Of a DNA stretch of 33,891 bases, positions 25,648 to 33,425 are shown piece after piece. Made by a program: the position numbers and the translations under genes. Each line of letters opens with the position of its first letter. Within the stretch, counting starts at the first letter, position 1. The notes under the pieces were generated by a model that saw only the letters and a list, made by a program, of their open reading frames with translations, had not been told where the DNA came from and did no database searches. The DNA is from Chitinophagaceae bacterium (GTDB taxonomy: Bacteria > Bacteroidota > Bacteroidia > Chitinophagales > Chitinophagaceae): the NCBI GenBank assembly GCA_025923075.1, contig JAICGN010000040.1, forward strand, positions 1-33,891, in the 5' to 3' direction.

Positions 25648-26394
25648 TTATTCAAGATGATACTCCTTTTTCAATATTTCCAATAACTCGGTAGCTTGTT
25701 TTAAAAGTAGCCTTAGATCTCTCCTGTTTGCTTTATTGATTCCGTTTAATCCATATACCCTGTAATTCCACTCAGAAAGCTCACGACTACTGTATGACTG
25801 GAAAGAAGTATTATCCGGGGCTGGTCTAACTACCGCCGCATTCTCATCCATCAGCTGGCTAAAAACAAGTGCATCGAAGATCTTTGCCGCGGCAGTTCTA
25901 TAATGTTCGATCTGGTTCTCTTCTACGGCATATTGGCCAAGCATATTGCGTACATTAATATCATATTTTGAGATACTGTCCACAACAGGTCGATTTCGGA
26001 TCAAGCGCAATGCTCCTGAATTTTTTAGTTGTTGCATAGTACCGTCATTAGGAACAAACCTGTAAGGAAGCGTCCTGCCCGCATACACCGCGTAAGGATA
26101 TATTTGTTTAACAAAATCGAGAGGCCGGGGACTATTCATCATCAACGAAAGTGAATCCAGCATTCGCTCCTTTGCCGATCGTGCAATAATGATCTTTGCA
26201 ATATTTGCCGTATCCGACCTTATATCATTGAACAATGAGTTGATAAACTGCTTTTCTCTTTGGTGCTCGATATAATGCTCTCGTTGGTTTTCTACAAAAA
26301 AGCCAAGTGTAACTGCCAGGAACAACATTAAAAACTCCCAGAAATAATGCGTCCATTTTTTTCTTGGAGTGTGAGTGTGGGCATGAACTTCCAT
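25648..26394 (-). CDS. Array copy A: His-rich single-pass membrane protein of unknown function
   Basis: A 248-residue copy, the leftmost in the array. It has histidines at 4, 6 and 8 (MEVHAHTHT), a basic RKKW flank, one membrane helix at about 18-37 (LMLFLAVTLGFFVEN), then a mostly helical region. The basic flank before the helix suggests the N-terminus is cytoplasmic and the rest is in the periplasm (positive-inside rule). The central motif is NDGTMQQLKNSGALRLIRN near residue 117, with DGT in place of the usual DRT. The C-terminus is KKEYHLE. The N-terminus is of the TLGFFVENQREHYIEH type shared with copies C, D and F. Function unknown. Confidence 0.8.
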   Translation of the reverse strand: MEVHAHTHTPRKKWTHYFWEFLMLFLAVTLGFFVENQREHYIEHQREKQFINSLFNDIRSDTANIAKIIIARSAKERMLDSLSLMMNSPRPLDFVKQIYPYAVYAGRTLPYRFVPNDGTMQQLKNSGALRLIRNRPVVDSISKYDINVRNMLGQYAVEENQIEHYRTAAAKIFDALVFSQLMDENAAVVRPAPDNTSFQSYSSRELSEWNYRVYGLNGINKANRRDLRLLLKQATELLEILKKEYHLE

Positions 26395-26456
26395 AGTTTT
26401 TAGTTTCTTTTGAGTTTTACGGTACGAAACTCATAGTCCGGGGTCTCCAGCCATTT

Positions 26457-27206
26457 TCAATCCAGATGATATTCTTTTTTTATAAGTTGAATAAGTCTTT
26501 TTCCATTACTTGCCTGACCCTCAAAGCGCCGTTTATAATTAAATTTTAGCAGATCGCTCATATGCGAAACACGGTTAGCAAATTCAGACAAAACAGCCGG
26601 ATTTTTGGTCAATAACTCTGGCTCACCCCTGGATGGGTCTAACGGAAAAACTAAAGAAAAATCTTCCTTGTGTTTATAGTATTTATTGTTGAATAAGAGA
26701 AAAGAAATGTCTTTGGCTTTATCGCGGTGAGCATTAATATTATGTTTTGTTTCATACAGCAATTCTGTTATAGTCGAGTAATAAATAATGGAGTCTGCAA
26801 CCTGTTTGTTTCGTATAAGCCGCATCCCACCAGAGTTTGTCAATTGTAATTCTGTACGATTGATTAGTTTCAGAGTTAGTGGATAAAGATACCTTCTCTG
26901 CAGTTCATACATTCTCGTGACTTGAAACTGACCAAGTTCTCCTTCATAAATGATTTCAGTCAAGGAATCCAATTTTTCATATTGTGTCTTTACAAGCTTC
27001 GCTTCATTTTCCAGGCTGGCAAGATCCTTTTCAAGGTCTTCAACCATTGATCTCATGAATTGTTTTTCCCGTTGATTTTCTATTACATGTTCCAATTGAT
27101 ACTCTGCCAGAAATCCACAGAACACCGCGAGAAATAACATGAGAAATTCCCAAAAATAATGCGTCCATTTTTTTCTTGGGGTATGAGTATGTTGGTGGAC
27201 TTCCAT
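26457..27206 (-). CDS. Array copy B: His-rich single-pass membrane protein of unknown function
   Basis: A 249-residue copy with MEVHQHTHT and the other N-terminal type, AVFCGFLAEYQLEH, shared with copies G and H. The helical region differs strongly from its neighbours. The central motif reads NRTELQLTNSGGMRLIRNK, with T in place of the usual lysine, and is followed by VADSIIYY. The C-terminus is IKKEYHLD. The gene ends 62 bases upstream of copy A and starts 7 bases after the end of copy C. Long charged runs after the membrane helix (REKQFMRSMVEDLEKDLASL) suggest a coiled coil. Function unknown. Confidence 0.8.
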   Translation of the reverse strand: MEVHQHTHTPRKKWTHYFWEFLMLFLAVFCGFLAEYQLEHVIENQREKQFMRSMVEDLEKDLASLENEAKLVKTQYEKLDSLTEIIYEGELGQFQVTRMYELQRRYLYPLTLKLINRTELQLTNSGGMRLIRNKQVADSIIYYSTITELLYETKHNINAHRDKAKDISFLLFNNKYYKHKEDFSLVFPLDPSRGEPELLTKNPAVLSEFANRVSHMSDLLKFNYKRRFEGQASNGKRLIQLIKKEYHLD

Positions 27207-27213
27207 AATATTT

Positions 27214-27969
27214 TTATTTCAAGTGATATTCTTTTTTTAAGAGTTCTATTAAACGGGAAGCTTGTCCTTTATAATTATGCAAAGCCTTGCGGCCGATAAT
27301 ACTCTGGCTATAAAGGAAGTGAACAAGGGTACAAAGATGGTTGATCGTTTGCTGATTTTCTGTAATGAGCGGTTTTACGGAGGTGGGAAGCATAACAGTT
27401 TTGTCCAGGTCCTCACCTGCCGAATCTATCATTGTCAATAAAACACTGGCATCAAAAACGTTTCCCACCGCATTTCTGTATGCGATCCTTGTTTCTATTT
27501 CGGTTTGTCGGTTTTCTGCATAGGCTTCCATTGCTGCATTATACGCTACAATGCTGTCAGCAATTGCTGTCTTTTTGATAAGCCGAAGTGCCCCTGAATT
27601 TTTTAACTGGTTCATGGTTGCATCTGTAGAATAGAAAATTGTGTTCATTCGCGGCATTTGGCGGGCAAAATAATAGAGATCAGCTAGGTACTTACTTTTA
27701 TCCGGAGAATAGATCATCGTGATCAGTTGATGTGCCTGCCTTTCTCTTTGCAGTCGGAGCGCTATTGACAAGTTGTAATTGACAGTGTCGCGGGCAAGAT
27801 CATGTACTAAATTCTGCATATATTTTTTCTCTCTCTGACCCTCGATGTAATGCTCCCGTTGATTTTCGACAAAAAATCCAAGTGTTACAGCCAGGAACAG
27901 CATAAAAAATTCCCAGAAATAGTGTGTCCATCTTTTTCTTGCGGTTTGTGAATGATGATGTACTTCCAT
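27214..27969 (-). CDS. Array copy C: His-rich single-pass membrane protein of unknown function
   Basis: A 251-residue copy starting MEVHHHSQTARKRW, with the membrane helix in the TLGFFVENQREHYIE type. The central motif is DATMNQLKNSGALRLIKK, with lysine in place of arginine at its end, then AIADSIVAYN. The C-terminus is KKEYHLK; its final 18 bases are the closest match in the window to the stray piece behind copy A. It lies between copies B and D with gaps of 7 and 8 bases, so read-through transcription across the array is plausible. Function unknown. Confidence 0.8.
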   Translation of the reverse strand: MEVHHHSQTARKRWTHYFWEFFMLFLAVTLGFFVENQREHYIEGQREKKYMQNLVHDLARDTVNYNLSIALRLQRERQAHQLITMIYSPDKSKYLADLYYFARQMPRMNTIFYSTDATMNQLKNSGALRLIKKTAIADSIVAYNAAMEAYAENRQTEIETRIAYRNAVGNVFDASVLLTMIDSAGEDLDKTVMLPTSVKPLITENQQTINHLCTLVHFLYSQSIIGRKALHNYKGQASRLIELLKKEYHLK

Positions 27970-27972
27970 AAA

Positions 27973-28735
27973 TTATTTCAGGTATATTCTTTTTTGATCA
28001 ATGAATCTAATTTCAGGGCTTTCACCAATGCCCAGTTCCTGATACTGCCAATAAACCTGGTTGTTATCATTGAATAATGGTGGAGCTGGTTGATAAAGCG
28101 GTCTATTTTTTCTTTTTCGGTGGTGAGATAATAAGGCGCTTCCGGCAGTTCTGCCGCATGCCAGTTCCAGTTCTCATTGATCAACCAGTTTTTTGCTACA
28201 CTAGTTTTAAAAATTCCGTTACTCATGTCAAGCATTTTTTCTTTATTCTGAAAAACAAAAAGATTCTGCATAGTAATGAGGTTGGTTATACCTCCATCAA
28301 AATCCATGATGCCCAGTGAAACATTTTTTTCCTGATAAGCCGGAAGTTACCGGAGTTTCTAAGTTGTCCAATCGTTCGGTCGAAATAGGTTATTTTGTAA
28401 TAATAATGCAACCATACTGCCTGCTGATAAATTGCTTTAGCATTTTTCTCTATATTCCGGGTATCTTTCAACAGAAGGATAAGTGAATCCGTGTGTTTGT
28501 TAAATAACTGAAATCCTTCGATGCCTTTACGTAGATCGGCTATATTATTCCGCGTATCCTCTGCCAATGTTTTTATAAATGCTGTCTCCCGCTTGTGTTC
28601 AATAAAGTGCTCCCGTTGGTTTTCGACAAAAAACCCAAGCGTTACTGCGAGAAACAGCATAAAGAACTCCCAGAAATAATGTGTCCATTTTTTTTCCCGA
28701 CTTGTCGGAATATGTGCATGGTGGTGAACTTCCAT
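27973..28735 (-). pseudogene. Array copy D: frameshifted paralogue
   Basis: The N-terminal part (28735-28286) has MEVHHHAHIPTSREKKW, the membrane helix and the motif DRTIGQLRNSGNFRLIRKK. It then leaves the family frame in an A7 run (28324-28330 on the plus strand) and stops after ten more codons. The rest continues in another frame (28307-27978). Adding one A restores RKKNVSLGIMDFDGG and a 252-residue protein. A second loss is visible at the very end: GAATATACCTGAAATAA lacks a C relative to GAATATCACCTGAAATAA, turning KKEYHLK into KKEYT. Copy D's intact end would be at 27973, only 3 bases before copy C. Sequencing error cannot be excluded, but two independent indels in one copy point to real decay. 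Confidence 0.75.
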
Positions 28736-28742
28736 AAAGATT

Positions 28743-29480
28743 TTATTTTAGTCCGTATTCCTTTTGCAAAAATTGAATGGTTCCTGTTGCTGACTGCATC
28801 AATGATCGTAATCTGGCAATGATAACAACCGAAGTTGTTTTGTATTGATGTAAATAATACGTCAGGTCCAGGAGCAGGTTCCTGTCCGTGCTGCGTAAAG
28901 CAGGATTGCTCAATGGCCGGTTGATCTCCATTCCATTAATCATCGTTTCTAAAACATTCCCATCATATAACCTTGCTAATAAAGGATACATTAAGCTTAA
29001 CTCATCAAATTCTCTGCTTTGCAGGTAAACGATATAATCATTTGCCTGGTCGTAGGTCATTATTGCATTCGAGGCTCTTTGATTCCTGATCAGCCGCAAG
29101 CCGCCTGCATTTTTCAATTGCTTTATAGTGCGGTCGTTTGCCTGGAAAAGAGTAGAGCGAGTCGTTCGGCGACCAAAGTAATAAGCAGATCGTCCATCCT
29201 TGTTGGGATCATCAGTATTCAATAATTTGATCAGGGAATCTATGATAAGGATCTTGGAATTTCTTAATTGTATATTGGCAGTGATTTTAGCGGTATCCTG
29301 CTTTAAGTCTTCAACGTATGATTTAATAAAATCCTTTTCTCTCCTGTTCTCAATATAATGCTCCCGAAGATTCTCCACAAGGAACCCCGCGCTGATCGCA
29401 AGGAACAACATTAAAAACTCAAACAAGTAATGTTTGAAATGCTTTTCCTTTACGGGTGCAACATGATGATGTACGTCCAT
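28743..29480 (-). CDS. Array copy E: divergent member of the membrane-protein array
   Basis: The most divergent N-terminus of the array: MDVHHHVAPVKEKHFKHYLFEF instead of the usual MEVHHH...WTHYFWEF. The ATG at 29480 is chosen; a TTG two codons earlier (29486) would overlap the end of copy F. This ATG starts 2 bases after the copy F stop. The protein is 245 residues with one membrane helix (LMLFLAISAGFLVEN), the motif NDRTIKQLKNAGGLRLIRN, and a QKEYGLK terminus. The helical region after the motif (YDQANDYIVYLQSREFDELS) is specific to this copy. Function unknown. Confidence 0.78.
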   Translation of the reverse strand: MDVHHHVAPVKEKHFKHYLFEFLMLFLAISAGFLVENLREHYIENRREKDFIKSYVEDLKQDTAKITANIQLRNSKILIIDSLIKLLNTDDPNKDGRSAYYFGRRTTRSTLFQANDRTIKQLKNAGGLRLIRNQRASNAIMTYDQANDYIVYLQSREFDELSLMYPLLARLYDGNVLETMINGMEINRPLSNPALRSTDRNLLLDLTYYLHQYKTTSVVIIARLRSLMQSATGTIQFLQKEYGLK

Positions 29481-29482
29481 TT

Positions 29483-30223
29483 TCAAATCAATTTAAGCCG
29501 GTATTCCTTTTGTATTAGGTTGATCAATTCAGTCGCGAGGCGGTGTTGTTCAATCAGTTCAATACTCCCTTGTTTAAGCACAACACCACAGTATGCCAGC
29601 GCGTTGGCGTATTCAGTGATTAACTCAGCGTTTCTTGAAACAAGATCCATTTCCCCGCCGGGACGAGTCATAAATTCATGGTCCTTCAAAAAACCTTTTG
29701 CCACGTTAAAGATCTTTATCTCAAGATCTCTTCCCATGCTCCGGTAATGTGCATGCCTGTCAAGCGTAATTCTAATAACTTCAATATGGTTCCAGTAATG
29801 AGTCAATGCATCCATCACTTTTTGACTTCTTACTATCCGCATTCTGCCAGAATTCTTAAGCTGTGTAAGGGTCCGGTCGGTAAATACAACCGGTATCCGT
29901 TTCAAGGCAACGGAAGAAAAACGATAGGCATCAGTAGTCGTTTGCTTTGCGACATTTCTGGTCACTAAGTGCAATATCGTTGAATCAATATTGCTGAGGC
30001 TATTCCCGATCTCTGCCAGACTTCTCTGCAATTGAATGGTATCAGTTATAAGATCCTCCATCATTAGTTTCATATATTGTTTCTCCTGGCGGTGTTCTAT
30101 ATAATGTTCCCGCTGATTTTCTACCAGAAAGCCCAATGTTACAGCAAGAAAAAGCATAAAGAATTCCCAGAAATAGTGCGCCCATTTTTTTCTCGGCGTA
30201 TGTGCGTGGTGATGGACTTCCAT
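29483..30223 (-). CDS. Array copy F: His-rich single-pass membrane protein of unknown function
   Basis: A 246-residue copy opening MEVHHHAHTPRKKWAHYFW, with the TLGFLVENQREHYIEH helix type. The motif is FTDRTLTQLKNSGRMRIVRS, with V in place of I, then VMDALTHYW. The C-terminus is QKEYRLKLI, two residues longer than usual. The stop is separated from copy E's ATG by 2 bases, the tightest junction in the array, and the start is 33 bases after copy G's end. Function unknown. Confidence 0.8.
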   Translation of the reverse strand: MEVHHHAHTPRKKWAHYFWEFFMLFLAVTLGFLVENQREHYIEHRQEKQYMKLMMEDLITDTIQLQRSLAEIGNSLSNIDSTILHLVTRNVAKQTTTDAYRFSSVALKRIPVVFTDRTLTQLKNSGRMRIVRSQKVMDALTHYWNHIEVIRITLDRHAHYRSMGRDLEIKIFNVAKGFLKDHEFMTRPGGEMDLVSRNAELITEYANALAYCGVVLKQGSIELIEQHRLATELINLIQKEYRLKLI

Positions 30224-30256
30224 GAAGGAAAGTTAACAAGTTAATAGGTCGTGGAC

Positions 30257-30991
30257 TTACTTTAAACCGTATTCATTTTGAAGAAATGCGATAAGATCCC
30301 TGGCTATAAATTGTAAATTTTCCTGTCGAATTCTGATTGCATTTATTAGCGATTTTAAATATTGGGCCGTTGAAATTACTTTATTAATTGATTCCTGGTT
30401 GTCGATAAACAAATCCGGGAATCCGCCTGGTCGTTTAAAGACGAGAGGGCCAAACATAGAATACATGACCTTGCCGTTGAAAACACTTCCCGTAATATCC
30501 CTGAAGGCTTCCCGGATTATCCGCTCATCTTCATATATAAACATCAATGACCTGAGTTGCTGGTCATAGAACATAATACTGTCTGACACAGCCAGATTTC
30601 GGATCATCCGTAAACTTCCTGAGTTTTTAAGCTGCTGTATTGTTCTGTCATTCGGAAAAAAATAGCGGGGTCGGGTAAGGCTGCGTGCATAATAATATAT
30701 CTCGCTTCCAAATTTTTTGTAATCACTACGGGACAATAGTTCGATCATTGAGTCTACCATAATTTCCCGACGGTGTTCATATGAAATTATTTCGGCAAGC
30801 TGAGCAGTATCGCTTTTAAGATCCGCCACCATAGTTTGAATAAATTGTCTCTCCCTGTCTTTTTCAATCTTATGTTCAAGTTGATACTCTGCTAAAAATC
30901 CACAGAAAACGGCAAGGAACAGCATGAGAAATTCCCAGAAATAATGAGTCCATTTTTTTCTTGCTGTGTGTGAATGATGATGTACTTCCAT
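30257..30991 (-). CDS. Array copy G: His-rich single-pass membrane protein of unknown function
   Basis: A 244-residue copy opening MEVHHHSHTARKKW, with helix type AVFCGFLAEYQLEHKIE shared with copies B and H. The motif is NDRTIQQLKNSGSLRMIRN, close to the family consensus except for M, then VSDSIMFYD. The C-terminus is QNEYGLK, near that of copy E, even though the N-terminus belongs to another type. That mixture fits exchange of segments between copies. It lies 8 bases after the restored end of copy H. Function unknown. Confidence 0.8.
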   Translation of the reverse strand: MEVHHHSHTARKKWTHYFWEFLMLFLAVFCGFLAEYQLEHKIEKDRERQFIQTMVADLKSDTAQLAEIISYEHRREIMVDSMIELLSRSDYKKFGSEIYYYARSLTRPRYFFPNDRTIQQLKNSGSLRMIRNLAVSDSIMFYDQQLRSLMFIYEDERIIREAFRDITGSVFNGKVMYSMFGPLVFKRPGGFPDLFIDNQESINKVISTAQYLKSLINAIRIRQENLQFIARDLIAFLQNEYGLK

Positions 30992-30999
30992 AATTCTTT

Positions 31000-31783
31000 T
31001 TATTTGAGCTGATATGCCTTTCGCAATACTTTCCGTAGTTTCCGATTCAGACTGTCATATTTCAGATAGTGGGTTTTATGGGTTCCTGCAACAATGATTT
31101 GAAATAATCCAAATCATATTACCCGCTTCTTTTTTATCAATTGAACCTGCTTTGTTTAAATAAAAGGGTATTTCGTCATAACTGTTCTCATAACTCTGAA
31201 TAGCAGCGGGTACAAATAAAGTTCCGCTCTTGCTAATCCTGTCAAACCAATCCTGACCATTATATTTTATAAGAAAGGGCTGAACATGTTGTTGACTAAA
31301 AGTTAACTCAAGGTTATTCCTTTCATGAACATTGGTGATGGCTACTGATAATTCACCCACCAGGTTCTGCATTTCTTTGTTTTTAAAATAACGCAGTGAC
31401 CCTGAGTTTTGAAGTTGTTGTAATACGACATTCCGGGGTTCAAAAACAGAAGGGCTGGTAGACATCAGCCCGGAATAGAAATTAATTACAAATGTTTTAG
31501 AACAATGAATAAGATTGCTATCCTTAAAATAATTTTTCAAATAAACTAATGCCGCATCTTTTTTCATACGGTTTGAAATTGCGGCACTCACTGCGGCAGA
31601 ATCAACTGAAAGCTCATCGTAAAAATTGATTGCAAGCTCCTTTGCCCGATCTCTTTCAATTTTATGCTCCAATTGATACTCTGCTAAAAACCCACAGAAC
31701 ACTGCAAGAAACAACATGAGAAATTCCCAGAAATAATGTGTCCATTTTTGTCTTGGGGTATGGGTATGATGATGGACTTCCAT
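31000..31783 (-). pseudogene. Array copy H: paralogue frameshifted near its 3' end
   Basis: The open part (31783-31076) encodes 235 residues with MEVHHHTHTPRQKW and AVFCGFLAEYQLEHKIE, then a degraded central motif (RNVVLQQLQNSGSLRYFKN) and an atypical ending, ISNHCCRNP. In the next frame the minus strand continues to a stop at 31000-31002 and ends VLRKAYQLK, in line with the family's KEYHL terminus. Removing one T from the ATTTGG run near 31107 joins the two into about 260 residues. The restored end lies 8 bases before copy G, matching other junctions, whereas the current stop leaves an 84-base gap. It is the most divergent copy in its motif, so decay is likely. Function unknown. Confidence 0.7.
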
Positions 31784-31839
31784 AAAATTTATTTAGAATT
31801 ATAGATTATTAGTTAAGTTTTGAAGCGATCCTTGATTCC

Positions 31840-31849
31840 GATAGCTATC
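31840..31849. repeat. Short GATAGCTATC palindrome between copies H and I
   Basis: A perfect 10-bp palindrome flanked by partly paired arms (TTCC...AGAT). It resembles the centre of the perfect palindrome at 9151 (CCGATAnnTATCGG). It lies in the 89-base gap between copies H and I, the largest gap inside the array, and may mark a transcription boundary or a small repeat. Confidence 0.4.
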
Positions 31850-31872
31850 AGATCATAACTGATAATTTATTT

Positions 31873-32610
31873 TCATTCCAGGTGATACTCTTTCCTTATC
31901 AATGCAATCAAATTAACTGCGTTTGGGAAAAATATTTCCTCTACCCTTTCAATTACTCTTAAATCCGTTGCTTTAAAATACCCCAGTCTTGTAACATATT
32001 TGTTCATTATCACGCGGTCTGTAGTCAATAAAGACGGAGTGTTTTTAATTCTTGCCAGTCCTGCTTCCGCAATTGCATTCATTGTCCATCCGTCAAACAA
32101 TTCTTCAGTTCCCCTGAAAAGATCTGACAATCTCTCAAACCGGTGACTTACTCGAACATCCAGGTCTTTTAGCGATTCATAATAAAGCGTGATAGAATCA
32201 AGTACATGAGATTTGCGTATCAATCGCAACCCGCCAGACCCCTTTAACTGCTCAAATGTCCTGTTATTGTATTGAATACTTATTCCCCTTGAAGTAATGT
32301 TGCGGGCATAATAATAGAGTTCTTCACTAGGATCTCCCACCTTGTATAATTTTAACTGCTGCATAAGCGAATCCATCCGCAGTTGATTTTCCAGGTTGGC
32401 TCTGTTCGCGAGATTAAAGAAAAATGTATCGGCCTTCAGGTCCTGTACAAATAATTTCACATAATCAATTTCTCTTTTATGCTCTATATAATGCTCCCGC
32501 TGATTTTCTGCAAGAAAGCCACAGAATACAGCCAGAAACAGCATGAGAAACTCCCAGAAATAATGTGTCCATTTTTTGCGTGGCGTATGTGAATGATGAT
32601 GGACTTCCAT
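31873..32610 (-). CDS. Array copy I: His-rich single-pass membrane protein of unknown function
   Basis: A 245-residue copy opening MEVHHHSHTPRKKW. Its membrane segment is mosaic: the first part (AVFCGFLAE) is that of copies B, G and H, and the second (NQREHYIEHKRE) is that of copies A, C, D and F. The motif NNRTFEQLKGSGGLRLIRK has G in place of N. The C-terminus is IRKEYHLE. It lies 10 bases after copy J and 89 bases before copy H. Function unknown. Confidence 0.8.
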   Translation of the reverse strand: MEVHHHSHTPRKKWTHYFWEFLMLFLAVFCGFLAENQREHYIEHKREIDYVKLFVQDLKADTFFFNLANRANLENQLRMDSLMQQLKLYKVGDPSEELYYYARNITSRGISIQYNNRTFEQLKGSGGLRLIRKSHVLDSITLYYESLKDLDVRVSHRFERLSDLFRGTEELFDGWTMNAIAEAGLARIKNTPSLLTTDRVIMNKYVTRLGYFKATDLRVIERVEEIFFPNAVNLIALIRKEYHLE

Positions 32611-32620
32611 ACAGAGTCGA

Positions 32621-33397
32621 TTAAAGATTATATTCTTTTGTTATTAATCTCAGGGTTTCTTCGGCCAGCAATCTTTCGGACATATTGTCTCTCATCATTT
32701 GAAAGTAGTGGGCTATCACCTGGTTAATGTATTTTAAGATAGCTCTTTTATCAGGCCTCTCCAATTTGGCAATAACTATATTATCTGGCAAAACCCTGGA
32801 CCCATCTAAAGAAATGACTGTATCCGCTACAAGCTGTTTATTTCTGTATTCTTGTACGGACTGATTTATTATCATCGGGTCGACTAATTTATCAATATAT
32901 TGATTCATTTGGCCGGCCAGCTCAAATTGTATCGGCTCGTACTCTTTCCGGTTCCGGATCCATACATCGTATCTTATAAGAGCGTCAGAAACGTTTCTTT
33001 TCCTGATCAATCGCAAATTTCCCGAGTTTTTCAGTTGCTGCATTGTTCTATCCGACGGAAAAAATCGAAGTATATCCCAATACGGATCTTCGTACAAACT
33101 GTACACCTTTCTTCCTTCTTTTAGATAGGAGTTGTTTGCCACTAATTCGAATAATGTATCCAGTTCCCTGATACGTTGTTTCCGCAGTCCGATCAGCCTT
33201 ACTAATTGCGCGGTGTCGGATTTCAAATCTTCCACCATTGTTATCATAAATTGTTTCTCCCGGTAGTTTTCTACATAGTGTTCTCTTTGATTTTCTGCCA
33301 GGAAGCCGGCGAACACAGCAAGAAACAACATAAGGAATTCCCAGAAATAATGCGTCCATTTTTTTCTTGGGGTATGGGTATGATGATGGACTTCCAT
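32621..33397 (-). CDS. Array copy J: His-rich single-pass membrane protein of unknown function
   Basis: A 258-residue copy, the longest intact one, opening MEVHHHTHTPRKKW. The helix is AVFAGFLAENQREHYVE, an A in place of C in the mosaic type of copy I. The motif SDRTMQQLKNSGNLRLIRK is followed by NVSDALIRYD, the same continuation (NVS) seen in the restored copy D. The terminus is TKEYNL, one residue shorter than usual. The gap to copy I is 10 bases and to copy K 28. Function unknown. Confidence 0.8.
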   Translation of the reverse strand: MEVHHHTHTPRKKWTHYFWEFLMLFLAVFAGFLAENQREHYVENYREKQFMITMVEDLKSDTAQLVRLIGLRKQRIRELDTLFELVANNSYLKEGRKVYSLYEDPYWDILRFFPSDRTMQQLKNSGNLRLIRKRNVSDALIRYDVWIRNRKEYEPIQFELAGQMNQYIDKLVDPMIINQSVQEYRNKQLVADTVISLDGSRVLPDNIVIAKLERPDKRAILKYINQVIAHYFQMMRDNMSERLLAEETLRLITKEYNL

Positions 33398-33425
33398 AAT
33401 TTTTCAATTTGTTAGGATGAAGCCT

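Noticed and set aside
28286-28360. Programmed -1 ribosomal frameshift in copy D
   Set aside because: The zero-frame codons are AGG AAA AAA ATG, so the X_XXY_YYZ arrangement is not met (the base before the two AAA codons is G). Decay, phase switching or sequencing error fit better.
33380-33397. MEVHHH start as an engineered His-tag or vector sequence
   Set aside because: The motif recurs in natural variants (HAH, HQH, HHH with different spacing) across ten separate genes in an ordinary genomic setting.
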